Assembly (NCBI GenBank): GCA_045642545.1
Contig: JAZUJB010000022.1
Coordinates: 1-11,983, forward strand
Direction of reading: 5' to 3'
DNA length: 11,983 nt
From: F23-B02 sp045642545
Lineage (GTDB): Bacteria > Bacillota > Clostridia > Oscillospirales > Oscillospiraceae
The translations under genes and the position numbers were made by a program. The notes under the pieces were generated by a model. The model ran no database searches, had not been told where the DNA came from, and worked only from the letters and a program-made list of their open reading frames with translations. This document shows, piece after piece, positions 6,443 through 11,983 of the stretch; within the stretch, counting starts at the first letter, position 1; each line of letters begins with the position of its first letter.

Positions 6443-6471
6443 TTGATATAAATTATATATTGTGTTAAAAT
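6443..6471 (+). promoter_or_regulatory. Predicted extended -10 promoter of ruvCAB
   Basis: TTGATA (6443-6448), 17-bp spacer, TAAAAT (6466-6471), with TG at 6463-6464 giving an extended -10 (TGTTAAAAT). The start would be near 6478, so the mRNA leader before the TTG start at 6494 would be only about 16 nt. No SOS (LexA) box is apparent in the short region between the xerD terminator and ruvC. Confidence 0.6.
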
Positions 6472-6493
6472 TTACTGATAGGAAGTGATATTT

Positions 6494-7009
6494 TTGCGGA
6501 TATTAGGCATCGATCCGGGACTTGCAACTGTCGGATTCAGCATTGTTGACAGCGAAAAGAATAAAATGAAGCTCGTTACCTGCGGAGTAATCAGCACGCC
6601 CGCTCACACCTCACTGTCGAGCAGACTTGACAGAATTTTTGAGGATATGAATGAGCTTATCAGCACCTTTAATCCCGATGTGATGTCGATAGAGGAGCTG
6701 TTTTTCAACACAAATATCACTACGGGCATTTCGGTTGCACATGCAAGAGGAGTTATCCTGCTTGCAGCGTACCGCGCAGGTGTTCAGGTATTTGAATACA
6801 CGCCGCTTCAGGTAAAGCAGGCGGTGGTCGGTTATGGCCGAGCGGAAAAAAATCAGGTAATCGATATGGTTCGCAGAATTTTGAACTTACCTGCCGCACC
6901 CAAGCCCGATGACGCAGCTGATGCCGTAGCGCTTGCAATATGCCACGCAAGAAGCTCAACTTCACTTCTCAGTAACAAAGGAGATAACGGGGTATGTTCT
7001 ACCATTTAG
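6494..7009 (+). CDS. ruvC: Holliday junction resolvase RuvC
   Basis: RuvC nicks two opposing strands of four-way DNA junctions after RuvAB branch migration. The protein is 171 aa from the TTG at 6494. That start is chosen because it gives MRILGIDPG, the usual RuvC N-terminus, and lies 6 nt after AGGAAGTG (6480-6487). A GTG at 6485 lies within that ribosome-binding site and is unlikely. The catalytic acidic residues are all present: D7 (GIDPG), E67 (SIEEL), D140 and D143 (KPDDAADA). The basic segment GYGRAEKNQV contributes to junction binding. The 3' end overlaps ruvA by 16 bp, which implies translational coupling. The extra C-terminal tail (about residues 150-171) is poorly conserved in the family. 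Confidence 0.97.
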   Translation: MRILGIDPGLATVGFSIVDSEKNKMKLVTCGVISTPAHTSLSSRLDRIFEDMNELISTFNPDVMSIEELFFNTNITTGISVAHARGVILLAAYRAGVQVFEYTPLQVKQAVVGYGRAEKNQVIDMVRRILNLPAAPKPDDAADAVALAICHARSSTSLLSNKGDNGVCSTI

Positions 7010-7587
7010 AAGGAATAATTACCGATATTGATATAAATCTCGCAGTAGTCGATTGCGGCGGAGTAGGATATGCGGTTAATACAACCGTTAATACTCTTTC
7101 GCAGCTTAAGATTAAGGAAAAGTCAAAGCTATACATATCCGAATACATCAAGGAGGATTGCTTTGATTTGTACGGATTTGCTACCTTGAGCGAAAAGCGC
7201 TGCTTTGAGATGCTGCTCACGGTTTCAGGCATCGGACCCAAGGCTGCGCAGGCAATTCTGTCAACAAGCACTCCCGAGGCACTTGCCATTGCCATTATGA
7301 ACGGTGATGAAAAGGCAATAACGGTTGCTCAGGGCGTGGGCAAAAAGATTGCTCAGAGAGTAATCCTTGAGCTCAAGGACAAGGTCAGCAAGGAAGCAGG
7401 CAGCGTTGCAACCGAGATGCCTGCGGTAATTTCCGTTGCTGACGGAGACGCGAGAAACGATGCTATTGCTGCGCTTATGGTTTTGGGTTACTCCGTACCC
7501 GAAATCAACAGTGTACTCAGAAAGATGGACATAAGCGGTATGTCAACTGAGCAGATTGTAAAAATCGCGCTTAAAAATCTGATGTAA
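6994..7587 (+). CDS. ruvA: Holliday junction branch migration protein RuvA
   Basis: RuvA binds the four-way junction as a tetramer and loads the RuvB motors. The 197-aa protein has the three family domains in order: an OB fold (about 1-63), paired helix-hairpin-helix motifs (TVSGIGPKAAQAIL around 75-88 and AQGVGKKIAQRVILEL around 107-122), and after an acidic/Ala linker a small C-terminal domain (about 148-197: NDAIAALMVLGYSVPEI) that contacts RuvB. The ATG at 6994 lies inside the 3' end of ruvC, preceded by AAAGGAGAT. ruvB starts 11 bp after the stop with a Shine-Dalgarno that overlaps the ruvA stop codon. Confidence 0.97.
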   Translation: MFYHLEGIITDIDINLAVVDCGGVGYAVNTTVNTLSQLKIKEKSKLYISEYIKEDCFDLYGFATLSEKRCFEMLLTVSGIGPKAAQAILSTSTPEALAIAIMNGDEKAITVAQGVGKKIAQRVILELKDKVSKEAGSVATEMPAVISVADGDARNDAIAALMVLGYSVPEINSVLRKMDISGMSTEQIVKIALKNLM

Positions 7588-7598
7588 GGAGACTGCCA

Positions 7599-8642
7599 AT
7601 GAGTATAAACTTTTCAGACGGCCTTGAAGACCAGCCCATAGTAACAAGCTCATCAGTGCTTCCTGAGGATGCAGGAGAGGGCAGTCTTCGTCCCAGAACA
7701 ATTACCGAATATATCGGCCAGGAAAAGGCTAAGGACAATCTCAGCGTTTTTATTGACGCTGCACGACTGCGCAATGAGCCGCTCGACCATGTTCTTCTGC
7801 ACGGCCCTCCGGGACTCGGTAAAACAACGCTTGCGTCTGTTATTGCCAACGAGATGGGCGTAAATATGCGCATAACCTCCGGCCCTGCGATTGAAAAGCC
7901 CGGTGACCTTGTTGCGATGCTCACAAATCTCAATGAGGGCGATATCCTTTTCGTTGACGAAATTCATAGACTTAACAGAGCATATGAAGAAATTCTTTAC
8001 CCTGCCATGGAGGACTATGCGATAGATATTATCCTCGGCAAGGGACCTTCCGCAAACTCTCTTCACCTTGAGTTGCCTAAGTTCACGCTCATAGGCGCTA
8101 CAACGCGCTCCGGACAGCTTACGGCGCCCTTGCGCGACAGGTTCGGTGTTACACTCAGACTCGAGCTTTACACCGCAGACGAGCTTAGAAAGATTGTTGA
8201 GCGTTCCTCTGATATTCTCGGCATTGAGATTGATAGGGAAGGTGCTTACGAGATAGCATCCCGCTCACGCGGAACACCCCGAATTGCAAACAGAATGCTA
8301 CGCAGAGTACGAGATTTTGCACAGGTCAGAGCTGACGGCGTAATTACCAAGGAAGTTGCCGATATGGCACTGTCGCGCCTTGAGGTTGACAAGCTCGGCC
8401 TTGACTCACTTGACCGCAAAATGCTCCGCAGTATAATCGAATTCTACGGCGGCGGCCCGGTCGGCCTGGACACCTTGGCTGCAACCATTAATGAAGAAGC
8501 GGTAACCCTTGAGGATGTGTACGAGCCGTATCTTCTGCAGCAGGGCTTCCTCACAAGAACCCCGCGAGGACGCTGCGTAACAAAGAAAGCGTATACTCAT
8601 CTCGGTATTGAGTATCTCGGTCAGCAGGAAATAGGACTTTAA
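7599..8642 (+). CDS. ruvB: Holliday junction DNA helicase RuvB
   Basis: RuvB is the hexameric AAA+ motor that drives branch migration with RuvA. The 347-aa length is normal, with a somewhat long N-terminal tail. Walker A is GPPGLGKTT (69-77), Walker B is the DEIH block (120-123), sensor 1 is GATTR (166-170), and the arginine-finger segment APLRDRFG lies near 176-183. Sensor 2 falls in RGTPRIANRMLRR (about 225-237). The C-terminal winged helix ends with the DNA-contacting RTPRGR loop. Shine-Dalgarno TAAGGAG (7585-7591) overlaps the ruvA stop. It is the last gene of the ruvCAB operon; a weak terminator-like structure follows. Confidence 0.98.
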   Translation: MSINFSDGLEDQPIVTSSSVLPEDAGEGSLRPRTITEYIGQEKAKDNLSVFIDAARLRNEPLDHVLLHGPPGLGKTTLASVIANEMGVNMRITSGPAIEKPGDLVAMLTNLNEGDILFVDEIHRLNRAYEEILYPAMEDYAIDIILGKGPSANSLHLELPKFTLIGATTRSGQLTAPLRDRFGVTLRLELYTADELRKIVERSSDILGIEIDREGAYEIASRSRGTPRIANRMLRRVRDFAQVRADGVITKEVADMALSRLEVDKLGLDSLDRKMLRSIIEFYGGGPVGLDTLAATINEEAVTLEDVYEPYLLQQGFLTRTPRGRCVTKKAYTHLGIEYLGQQEIGL

Positions 8643-8685
8643 GCAACTAAATTACTGAATTTTTATTGACAGTTGTGCTTTTTTT
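8641..8685 (+). terminator. Possible weak terminator after ruvB
   Basis: AAGCA-ACT (8641-8648) can pair with AGT-TG-TGCTT (8671-8680), leaving a 2-nt bulge. An inner hairpin AAATT-ACTG-AATTT (8649-8662) and a T tract to 8685 are also present. The stem is imperfect and AT-rich, so termination may be partial. It directly precedes the sigH promoter. Confidence 0.45.
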
Positions 8686-8688
8686 CTA

Positions 8689-8716
8689 TTGACAATCATT
8701 ATCTTTGTTATATAAT
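8689..8716 (+). promoter_or_regulatory. Near-consensus sigma-A promoter of the SigH-like gene
   Basis: Exact consensus boxes TTGACA (8689-8694) and TATAAT (8711-8716) with a 16-bp spacer. A second exact TTGACA lies at 8666-8671, 23 bp upstream, with no matching -10. The predicted start near 8723 rules out the in-frame TTG at 8705 as a translation start and supports the ATG at 8750. Confidence 0.8.
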
Positions 8717-8749
8717 ATAGTAGAAAAATTAGAAAAAACTCAGAGTTTT

Positions 8750-9373
8750 ATGTTAAATTACGCTAAATTTGATGATAATGTCTTACAGAAGCTGTCTGTA
8801 GAAGGTGACAGAGTGGCTGAAGAAGCCCTTGTTGAGCGCTATATGCGCCTTGTGCGTGTTTGCGCAAGACCCCTGTTTCTTGCCGGCGGCGACAGTGAAG
8901 ACCTTATTCAGGAAGGTATGTTCGGGCTCCTTTCGGCAATCAGGCAGTATAATCCCGAGCATAACACAGCGTTTAAAACATTTGCAGAGCTCTGTATTAA
9001 AAACAGGCTTCTGACAGCAGTTAAGTCTGCATCGAGCGCAAAGCACATTCCTTTGAATGCCGGTGTTTCGTTGGACACCTTACTCTCGGACGAATCCCAG
9101 TCTCCACTATTGGCATATGCCCAAATGTTTCAGTATTCACCTGAAGAGCAGATTCTGGCAAGAGAGAACAAAGAATACACAGAAGAGTTTTACTTATCCT
9201 TCTTGGAAAAGTTATCGAAATTTGAAAAGAGCGTATTGCAGAATTACCTGAGCGGTTACAGCTACAAGGAAATCGCGAGAATGACGGGTAAGGGCGAAAA
9301 AGCCGTTGATAATGCAATACAAAGGATAAGGCGCAAACTTGCGCAGATTCTCAAATCAGGCGATATCAGCTGA
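8750..9373 (+). CDS. sigH: SigH-like (Spo0H family) RNA polymerase sigma factor
   Basis: The 207-aa protein directs RNA polymerase to a gene set; in Bacillus and Clostridia SigH drives entry into sporulation. Region 2 runs from about residue 22 to 95: core-binding DLIQEGMFGLLSAI (51-64) and -10 recognition FKTFAELCIKNRLLTA (75-90). The SigH hallmark KHIPLN...VSLD follows at 98-109. Region 4 has the helix-turn-helix LSGYSYKEIARMTGKGEKAVDNAIQRIRRKL (about 167-197). The best match I recall is SigH of B. subtilis (218 aa), so SigH is preferred over a generic sigma-70 paralogue. Its place between ruvB and a zinc-ribbon gene is not the location known from Bacillus, so a second SigH-like factor remains possible. 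The start has hardly any Shine-Dalgarno (only GAG at 8743-8745), in contrast to the very strong promoter. Confidence 0.88.
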   Translation: MLNYAKFDDNVLQKLSVEGDRVAEEALVERYMRLVRVCARPLFLAGGDSEDLIQEGMFGLLSAIRQYNPEHNTAFKTFAELCIKNRLLTAVKSASSAKHIPLNAGVSLDTLLSDESQSPLLAYAQMFQYSPEEQILARENKEYTEEFYLSFLEKLSKFEKSVLQNYLSGYSYKEIARMTGKGEKAVDNAIQRIRRKLAQILKSGDIS

Positions 9374-9426
9374 AGCTGACGCACATATAAGCCGACAGGC
9401 AAGTTTTTCAAAAGAGAGGATTCAAA

Positions 9427-9705
9427 ATGTACGAAGACAAGACCTTAGTTTGCAAGGAATGTGGTCAGGAGTTCGTGTTCTCCGCAGGTGAGCAGGAATT
9501 CTACGCAGAGCGCGGCTTCCAGAACGAGCCCCAGCGCTGCAAGGCATGCCGTGACGCTCGCAAGAACGCAGCACGCGGTCCCCGTGAGTTCTTCACCGCA
9601 GTTTGCGCAGCATGCGGCGGCGAGGCAAAGGTTCCCTTTGAGCCCAAGTCCGATCGTCCTGTATACTGCAGCGAGTGCTTTGCAAAGATGAAGGAAGAGG
9701 CCTGA
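9427..9705 (+). CDS. Small double zinc-ribbon protein (zf-trcl-like)
   Basis: The 92-aa protein has four CxxC knuckles: C9/C12, C38/C41, C60/C63 and C81/C84, enough for two zinc sites. The N-terminal part (KECGQEFVFSAGEQEFYAERGF, in two pieces around 10-31) resembles the zf-trcl domain, and the C-terminal pair resembles the CxxC-type zinc-ribbon family. The molecular function of these proteins is not known to me; nucleic-acid or ribosome association is conceivable. Codon use is distinctive: lysine is AAG throughout and arginine only CGC/CGT, whereas neighbouring genes use AGA and AAA freely, which points to high expression. Shine-Dalgarno AGAGAGGA (9413-9420) lies 6 nt before the ATG. There is no terminator or evident promoter after sigH, so it may share the sigH transcript. 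Confidence 0.85.
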   Translation: MYEDKTLVCKECGQEFVFSAGEQEFYAERGFQNEPQRCKACRDARKNAARGPREFFTAVCAACGGEAKVPFEPKSDRPVYCSECFAKMKEEA

Positions 9706-9729
9706 GGATAAAACCTACAGGAATAGAGT

Positions 9730-9760
9730 GGGACGTCCTCTCGGCGTCCCTTTCTTTTTT
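9730..9760 (+). terminator. Intrinsic terminator after the zinc-ribbon gene
   Basis: Stem GGGACG (9730-9735) with CGTCCC (9745-9750), a 9-nt loop, and the T-rich tract TTTCTTTTTT (9751-9760). It closes the sigH/zinc-ribbon unit 28 nt before the next start codon. Confidence 0.85.
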
Positions 9761-9788
9761 CTAATACGATTTGAATGGAGATTTAACA

Positions 9789-10007
9789 ATGGAAATGTTG
9801 AAAATTATGGATCTCAGCAGAGAGAGCATGATCTCCGAAATCCTTGAGGATTTCCCTGAAGCAATGCCTAAGTTCCAGGAGCTTGGTATGCACTGCCTTG
9901 GTTGCGCTCTTGCAACTGCAGAGAGTCTTGAGCAGGCTTGTGCAGCACACGGTGTTGACGCCGATGAGTTCGTTGTTGAGCTCAAGGCATACCTGATGGC
10001 CCTGTAA
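9789..10007 (+). CDS. DUF1858-domain small protein
   Basis: The 72-aa protein matches the DUF1858 pattern over its whole length: an N-terminal MDLSRESMISEILEDFPEA segment, then the GMHCLGCALATAESLEQAC block with a CxxC pair, then a short acidic helix. DUF1858 occurs alone or fused to redox and iron-sulphur proteins and binds to no agreed ligand that I know; the cysteine pair suggests metal or redox chemistry. The ATG at 9789 is chosen because TGGAG (9775-9779) lies about 9 nt upstream; an in-frame TTG at 9771 has no such site. It stands alone between two terminators, with only 28 nt between the upstream T tract and the ATG. A promoter is therefore not evident. Confidence 0.88.
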   Translation: MEMLKIMDLSRESMISEILEDFPEAMPKFQELGMHCLGCALATAESLEQACAAHGVDADEFVVELKAYLMAL

Positions 10008-10021
10008 TTAATTATCAAGCT

Positions 10022-10046
10022 AAAAAGCCGGAAGCCCCGGCTTTTT
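10022..10046 (+). terminator. Intrinsic terminator between the DUF1858 gene and trmK
   Basis: A perfect 10-bp stem: AAAAAGCCGG (10022-10031) and CCGGCTTTTT (10037-10046), 5-nt loop. The A/T tracts make it potentially bidirectional. It ends 17 nt before the trmK ATG. Confidence 0.9.
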
Positions 10047-10063
10047 GGCTTATTTGGAGTATT

Positions 10064-10750
10064 ATGAGTAACCGACTTGAACTGATAGCTTCATATGTTG
10101 AGGACGGCATTGGCGTAGCCGATGTTGGAACCGACCACGCATATATTCCCGTTATGCTTGCAAAGCGGGGATATAGCGGCAATATATTCGCTACCGATAT
10201 AAATGAAGGGCCGCTCAAAAAAGCGCAGCAGAATCTTATGCAGGCAGACTGCGAGGCTTCGGTTGAGCTTATTCTTTGCGACGGTCTTGAGGGATGCGAA
10301 CCTGAAAAAATAGATACGATTATCGTTGCCGGTATGGGCGGAGATATGATAACCGGTATTCTTGACCGTGCCGAGTGGTGCGCAAGACCGGATATAAAGC
10401 TCATTCTGCAACCGGTCACCAAGCCTGAAATTCTAAGATACTGGCTTGTGAACAATGAATTTATCATAACAAATGAGTCTCATATAGATGAAAACGGCAC
10501 TATATATCAGATTATCTGCGCAAAGCCCGGAAACGATTGCAGATACAAGGATTCTGAGCTTTACATCGGAAGATACGAGCTTATAAAAGACAGTCCCTGC
10601 TTTGATAAGCTTCTCGATATTCATATAAAGCGCTTTAAGTCGGCTGCTGACGGTCTAAAGAGAACTAAACGAGACGGACTTGATGCGTGGCTGGCGTTGA
10701 CTGAAAATGTGCTTGCAGAATTGATTGAAATGCGGGGGAGGCAGCGATGA
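10064..10750 (+). CDS. trmK: tRNA (adenine-22-N1)-methyltransferase TrmK
   Basis: TrmK methylates N1 of adenine-22 in the D-loop region of tRNA using SAM. The 228-aa length is typical. The Rossmann fold shows VADVGTDHAYIPV (18-30, SAM motif I), the acidic ATDIN (43-47) that holds the SAM ribose, LCDGLEG (71-77), and the family-specific IIVAGMGGDMITGIL (86-100). LILQPVTKPEILRYWL follows, then a helical C-terminal domain (about 160-228). The stop overlaps the start of the Nif3-family gene by 4 bp (ATGA), the same pairing as B. subtilis yqfN-yqfO. In Bacillus sigA precedes this pair; here a DUF1858 gene does. GGAG at 10056-10059 is the ribosome-binding site. No promoter fits in the 17 nt after the terminator. 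Confidence 0.95.
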   Translation: MSNRLELIASYVEDGIGVADVGTDHAYIPVMLAKRGYSGNIFATDINEGPLKKAQQNLMQADCEASVELILCDGLEGCEPEKIDTIIVAGMGGDMITGILDRAEWCARPDIKLILQPVTKPEILRYWLVNNEFIITNESHIDENGTIYQIICAKPGNDCRYKDSELYIGRYELIKDSPCFDKLLDIHIKRFKSAADGLKRTKRDGLDAWLALTENVLAELIEMRGRQR

Positions 10751-11541
10751 CAACAGTTAAGGATATATTTGATTACCTGAATAAGCTTGCTCCGATTGAG
10801 CTTAAAATGGACTTTGACAATGTCGGCGTTCTGGTCGGCAGCAAGAAAAGCGCTGTAACTAAATGCCTTGTTGCTCTTGATATTACCGATGATGTCATAG
10901 ACGAAGCTATTGAGCTTGGTACAAATCTTATTGTTTCGCATCACCCTGTTATTTTCAACGAAATCAAGAGTGTCTTGGATGAGGATTTGGTGGGCAGAAA
11001 AATAATCAAGCTTATCAAAAACGATATTTCCGCAATCTGTATGCATACAAATCTCGATATTGCAAATGGCGGTGTAAACGATGCCCTTATGAGCGCACTC
11101 GGAGCGGTCACAGAGGGGTATCTTGAATATACGGGCACTGACTCGCTTGGAGTAAAACAAGGCTGTGGGCGCATAGGTGAGCTTGAAAGTGAAATGTCAC
11201 TGCCTGAATTTCTTGAAAAATGCAAGACGGCGCTCAATGCAAACGGGCTCAGATACCACGATGCCGGACTTAAAGTAAAAAAGCTTGCGGTCATGGGCGG
11301 ATCCGGCGGAAGCAGCGTTTACCTTGCTAAAGAACTCGGATGCGACACTTACGTTACATCGGATATTAAATACAACTGTTTCCTCGATGCTAAAGAGTTG
11401 GGCATAAATCTTATTGATGCAGATCATTTCTGCACGGAAAACGTAATAGTTCCTGTAATTTGCGAAAAGCTGAAAACCGAATTCCCCGAATGCGAAATTA
11501 AAATATCGGAAAAGCACTGTCAGACAGCACAGTTTTTCTGA
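10747..11541 (+). CDS. Nif3-like dinuclear metal centre protein (YqfO/YbgI family)
   Basis: The 264-aa protein belongs to the hexameric Nif3 family; E. coli YbgI is described as a GTP cyclohydrolase I type 2-like enzyme, but the biological role is unsettled. The metal ligands are all visible: H65 and H66 in VSHHPVIF, D104 in HTNLD, and H227 and E231 in DADHFCTEN. The N-terminal MDFDNVGVLVG (21-31) is also typical. The length is that of the short form, without the extra roughly 100-residue PII-like insert found in B. subtilis YqfO. It overlaps trmK by 4 bp and is the last gene of the pair; a hairpin begins 14 bp after its stop. Confidence 0.95.
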   Translation: MTTVKDIFDYLNKLAPIELKMDFDNVGVLVGSKKSAVTKCLVALDITDDVIDEAIELGTNLIVSHHPVIFNEIKSVLDEDLVGRKIIKLIKNDISAICMHTNLDIANGGVNDALMSALGAVTEGYLEYTGTDSLGVKQGCGRIGELESEMSLPEFLEKCKTALNANGLRYHDAGLKVKKLAVMGGSGGSSVYLAKELGCDTYVTSDIKYNCFLDAKELGINLIDADHFCTENVIVPVICEKLKTEFPECEIKISEKHCQTAQFF

Positions 11542-11546
11542 AAACA

Positions 11547-11575
11547 GAATAATTGACCTCCGCAGTTCATAGACT
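11547..11575 (+). promoter_or_regulatory. Predicted sigma-E promoter of spoIVA
   Basis: GAATAAT (11547-11553) matches 6 of 7 positions of the Bacillus sigma-E -35 consensus KMATATT. CATAGACT (11568-11575) matches 7 of 8 of the -10 consensus CATACAHT, and the spacer is the expected 14 bp. spoIVA is a known sigma-E target in Bacillus. The start would fall near 11581-11583, in the loop of the hairpin at 11556-11600. Confidence 0.65.
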
Positions 11576-11605
11576 CGTACAAACGAGAAACTGCGGAGGT
11601 TTTTT
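11556..11605 (+). terminator. Terminator-like hairpin containing the spoIVA ribosome-binding site
   Basis: ACCTCCGCAGTT (11556-11567) and AACTGCGGAGGT (11589-11600) form a perfect 12-bp stem. An inner CTCGT-ACAA-ACGAG hairpin (11574-11587) and a T tract to 11605 are present. It would end the trmK/Nif3 transcript. Its 3' arm holds GGAGGT (11595-11600), the Shine-Dalgarno of spoIVA, 9 nt before the ATG. Confidence 0.88.
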
Positions 11606-11609
11606 ATAT

Positions 11610-11983
11610 ATGACTAAAACTGATATTTACAAGGATATTTATACACGAACAAACGGCGCAGTAATGCTTGGCGTTGTCGGCCCTGTCAGAACGGGAAAAT
11701 CAACATTTATAAAGCGATTCATGGAAACTCTGGTTATTCCCAATATTGAAGATGTGTATGCTCGTGAAAGAGCAAAGGATGAGCTTCCGCAGAGCGGTTC
11801 GGGAAAAACGATTATGACTTCTGAGCCCAAATTTGTGCCTGAAGAAGCAGTCAATATCAGCCTTGACGATGGCATCGAGCTTTCTGTCAGACTTGTTGAC
11901 TGCGTGGGGTATATGGTTGAAGGCGCAAGCGGACTTCTTGACGACGGAACGGAACGTATGGTGACAACACCGTGGTTTGACCA
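11610..11983 (+). CDS. spoIVA: Stage IV sporulation protein A, SpoIVA (5' part, cut by window end)
   Basis: SpoIVA is an ATPase that polymerises on the outer forespore membrane and forms the base layer of the spore coat. Only the first 124 codons are in the window; the frame stays open at the edge. The N-terminus closely follows the B. subtilis protein as I recall it: MTKTDIYKDIYTRTNG, Walker A GPVRTGKS (24-31, with the essential lysine at 30), then RAKDELPQSGSGKTIMT, SEPKFVPEEA, and RLVDCVGYMVEGA (Walker B region), ending TPWFD. GGAGGT at 11595-11600 supports the ATG at 11610. The ribosome-binding site lies in the 3' arm of the preceding hairpin, and a good sigma-E promoter overlaps that hairpin. 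Confidence 0.97.
   Translation, partial: MTKTDIYKDIYTRTNGAVMLGVVGPVRTGKSTFIKRFMETLVIPNIEDVYARERAKDELPQSGSGKTIMTSEPKFVPEEAVNISLDDGIELSVRLVDCVGYMVEGASGLLDDGTERMVTTPWFD

Noticed and set aside
8705..8749. An upstream TTG start for the SigH-like factor, adding 15 residues.
   Set aside because: It lies inside the promoter: the TATAAT box at 8711-8716 would be within the coding sequence, and the added residues do not resemble the family.
9374..9426. A possible terminator between sigH and the zinc-ribbon gene (GCC-GACA-GGC followed by a T run).
   Set aside because: The stem is only 3 bp, too short for an intrinsic terminator.
9764..9771. TAATACGA resembles the start of a T7 RNA polymerase promoter.
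   Set aside because: Only the first eight bases agree and the rest of the promoter is absent, so it is chance.
10015..11294. Long open frames on the - strand opposite trmK and the Nif3-family gene (for example 10621-11160, 10941-11294).
   Set aside because: They are antisense to well-supported genes, lack ribosome-binding sites, and give low-complexity or Cys-rich sequences without recognisable domains.

Overview
The window reads as core chromosome of a spore-forming, low-to-moderate-GC member of the Clostridia, probably an Oscillospiraceae/Ruminococcaceae-type gut bacterium. The evidence is a set of sporulation genes (SpoIID/LytB-domain protein, SigH-like sigma factor, SpoIVA, possibly a SpoIIM relative) among Firmicutes-type housekeeping genes (queA-tgt-yajC, xerD, ruvCAB, trmK-nif3). 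All recognised genes lie on the + strand. I see no tRNA, rRNA, insertion sequence, phage gene or CRISPR array. The family assignment is inference.

Layout. (1) 1-3756: a sigma-A-like promoter with an operator-like palindrome, then a SpoIID/LytB-domain protein overlapping queA by 4 bp, then tgt (queuosine tRNA modification). (2) 3757-4644: yajC with its own promoter, a long terminator hairpin, and a TIGR04086-type membrane protein whose ribosome-binding site lies inside the terminator. (3) 4645-4958: 314 bp with no gene, holding a 14-bp tandem repeat, a wide inverted repeat and a promoter. (4) 4959-6439: a five-span membrane protein that may be a diverged SpoIIM, then xerD and a strong terminator. 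(5) 6443-8685: ruvC-ruvA-ruvB with its own extended -10 promoter. (6) 8689-9750: SigH-like sigma factor behind a near-consensus promoter, then a small double zinc ribbon with codon use typical of high expression, then a terminator. (7) 9789-10046: DUF1858 protein and terminator. (8) 10064-11541: trmK and a Nif3-family gene overlapping by 4 bp. (9) 11547-11983: a predicted sigma-E promoter inside a hairpin, and the first 124 codons of spoIVA.

Functionally the window combines tRNA modification (queA, tgt, trmK), protein export (yajC), chromosome maintenance and Holliday-junction processing (xerD, ruvCAB), and sporulation. No new system such as a defence island or biosynthetic cluster is visible. 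The most interesting signals are regulatory. Terminator-like hairpins are packed so tightly against the next gene that they overlap its Shine-Dalgarno sequence (TIGR04086 gene, spoIVA). At spoIVA the predicted sigma-E start site lies in the hairpin loop, so only the sporulation transcript would have a free ribosome-binding site.
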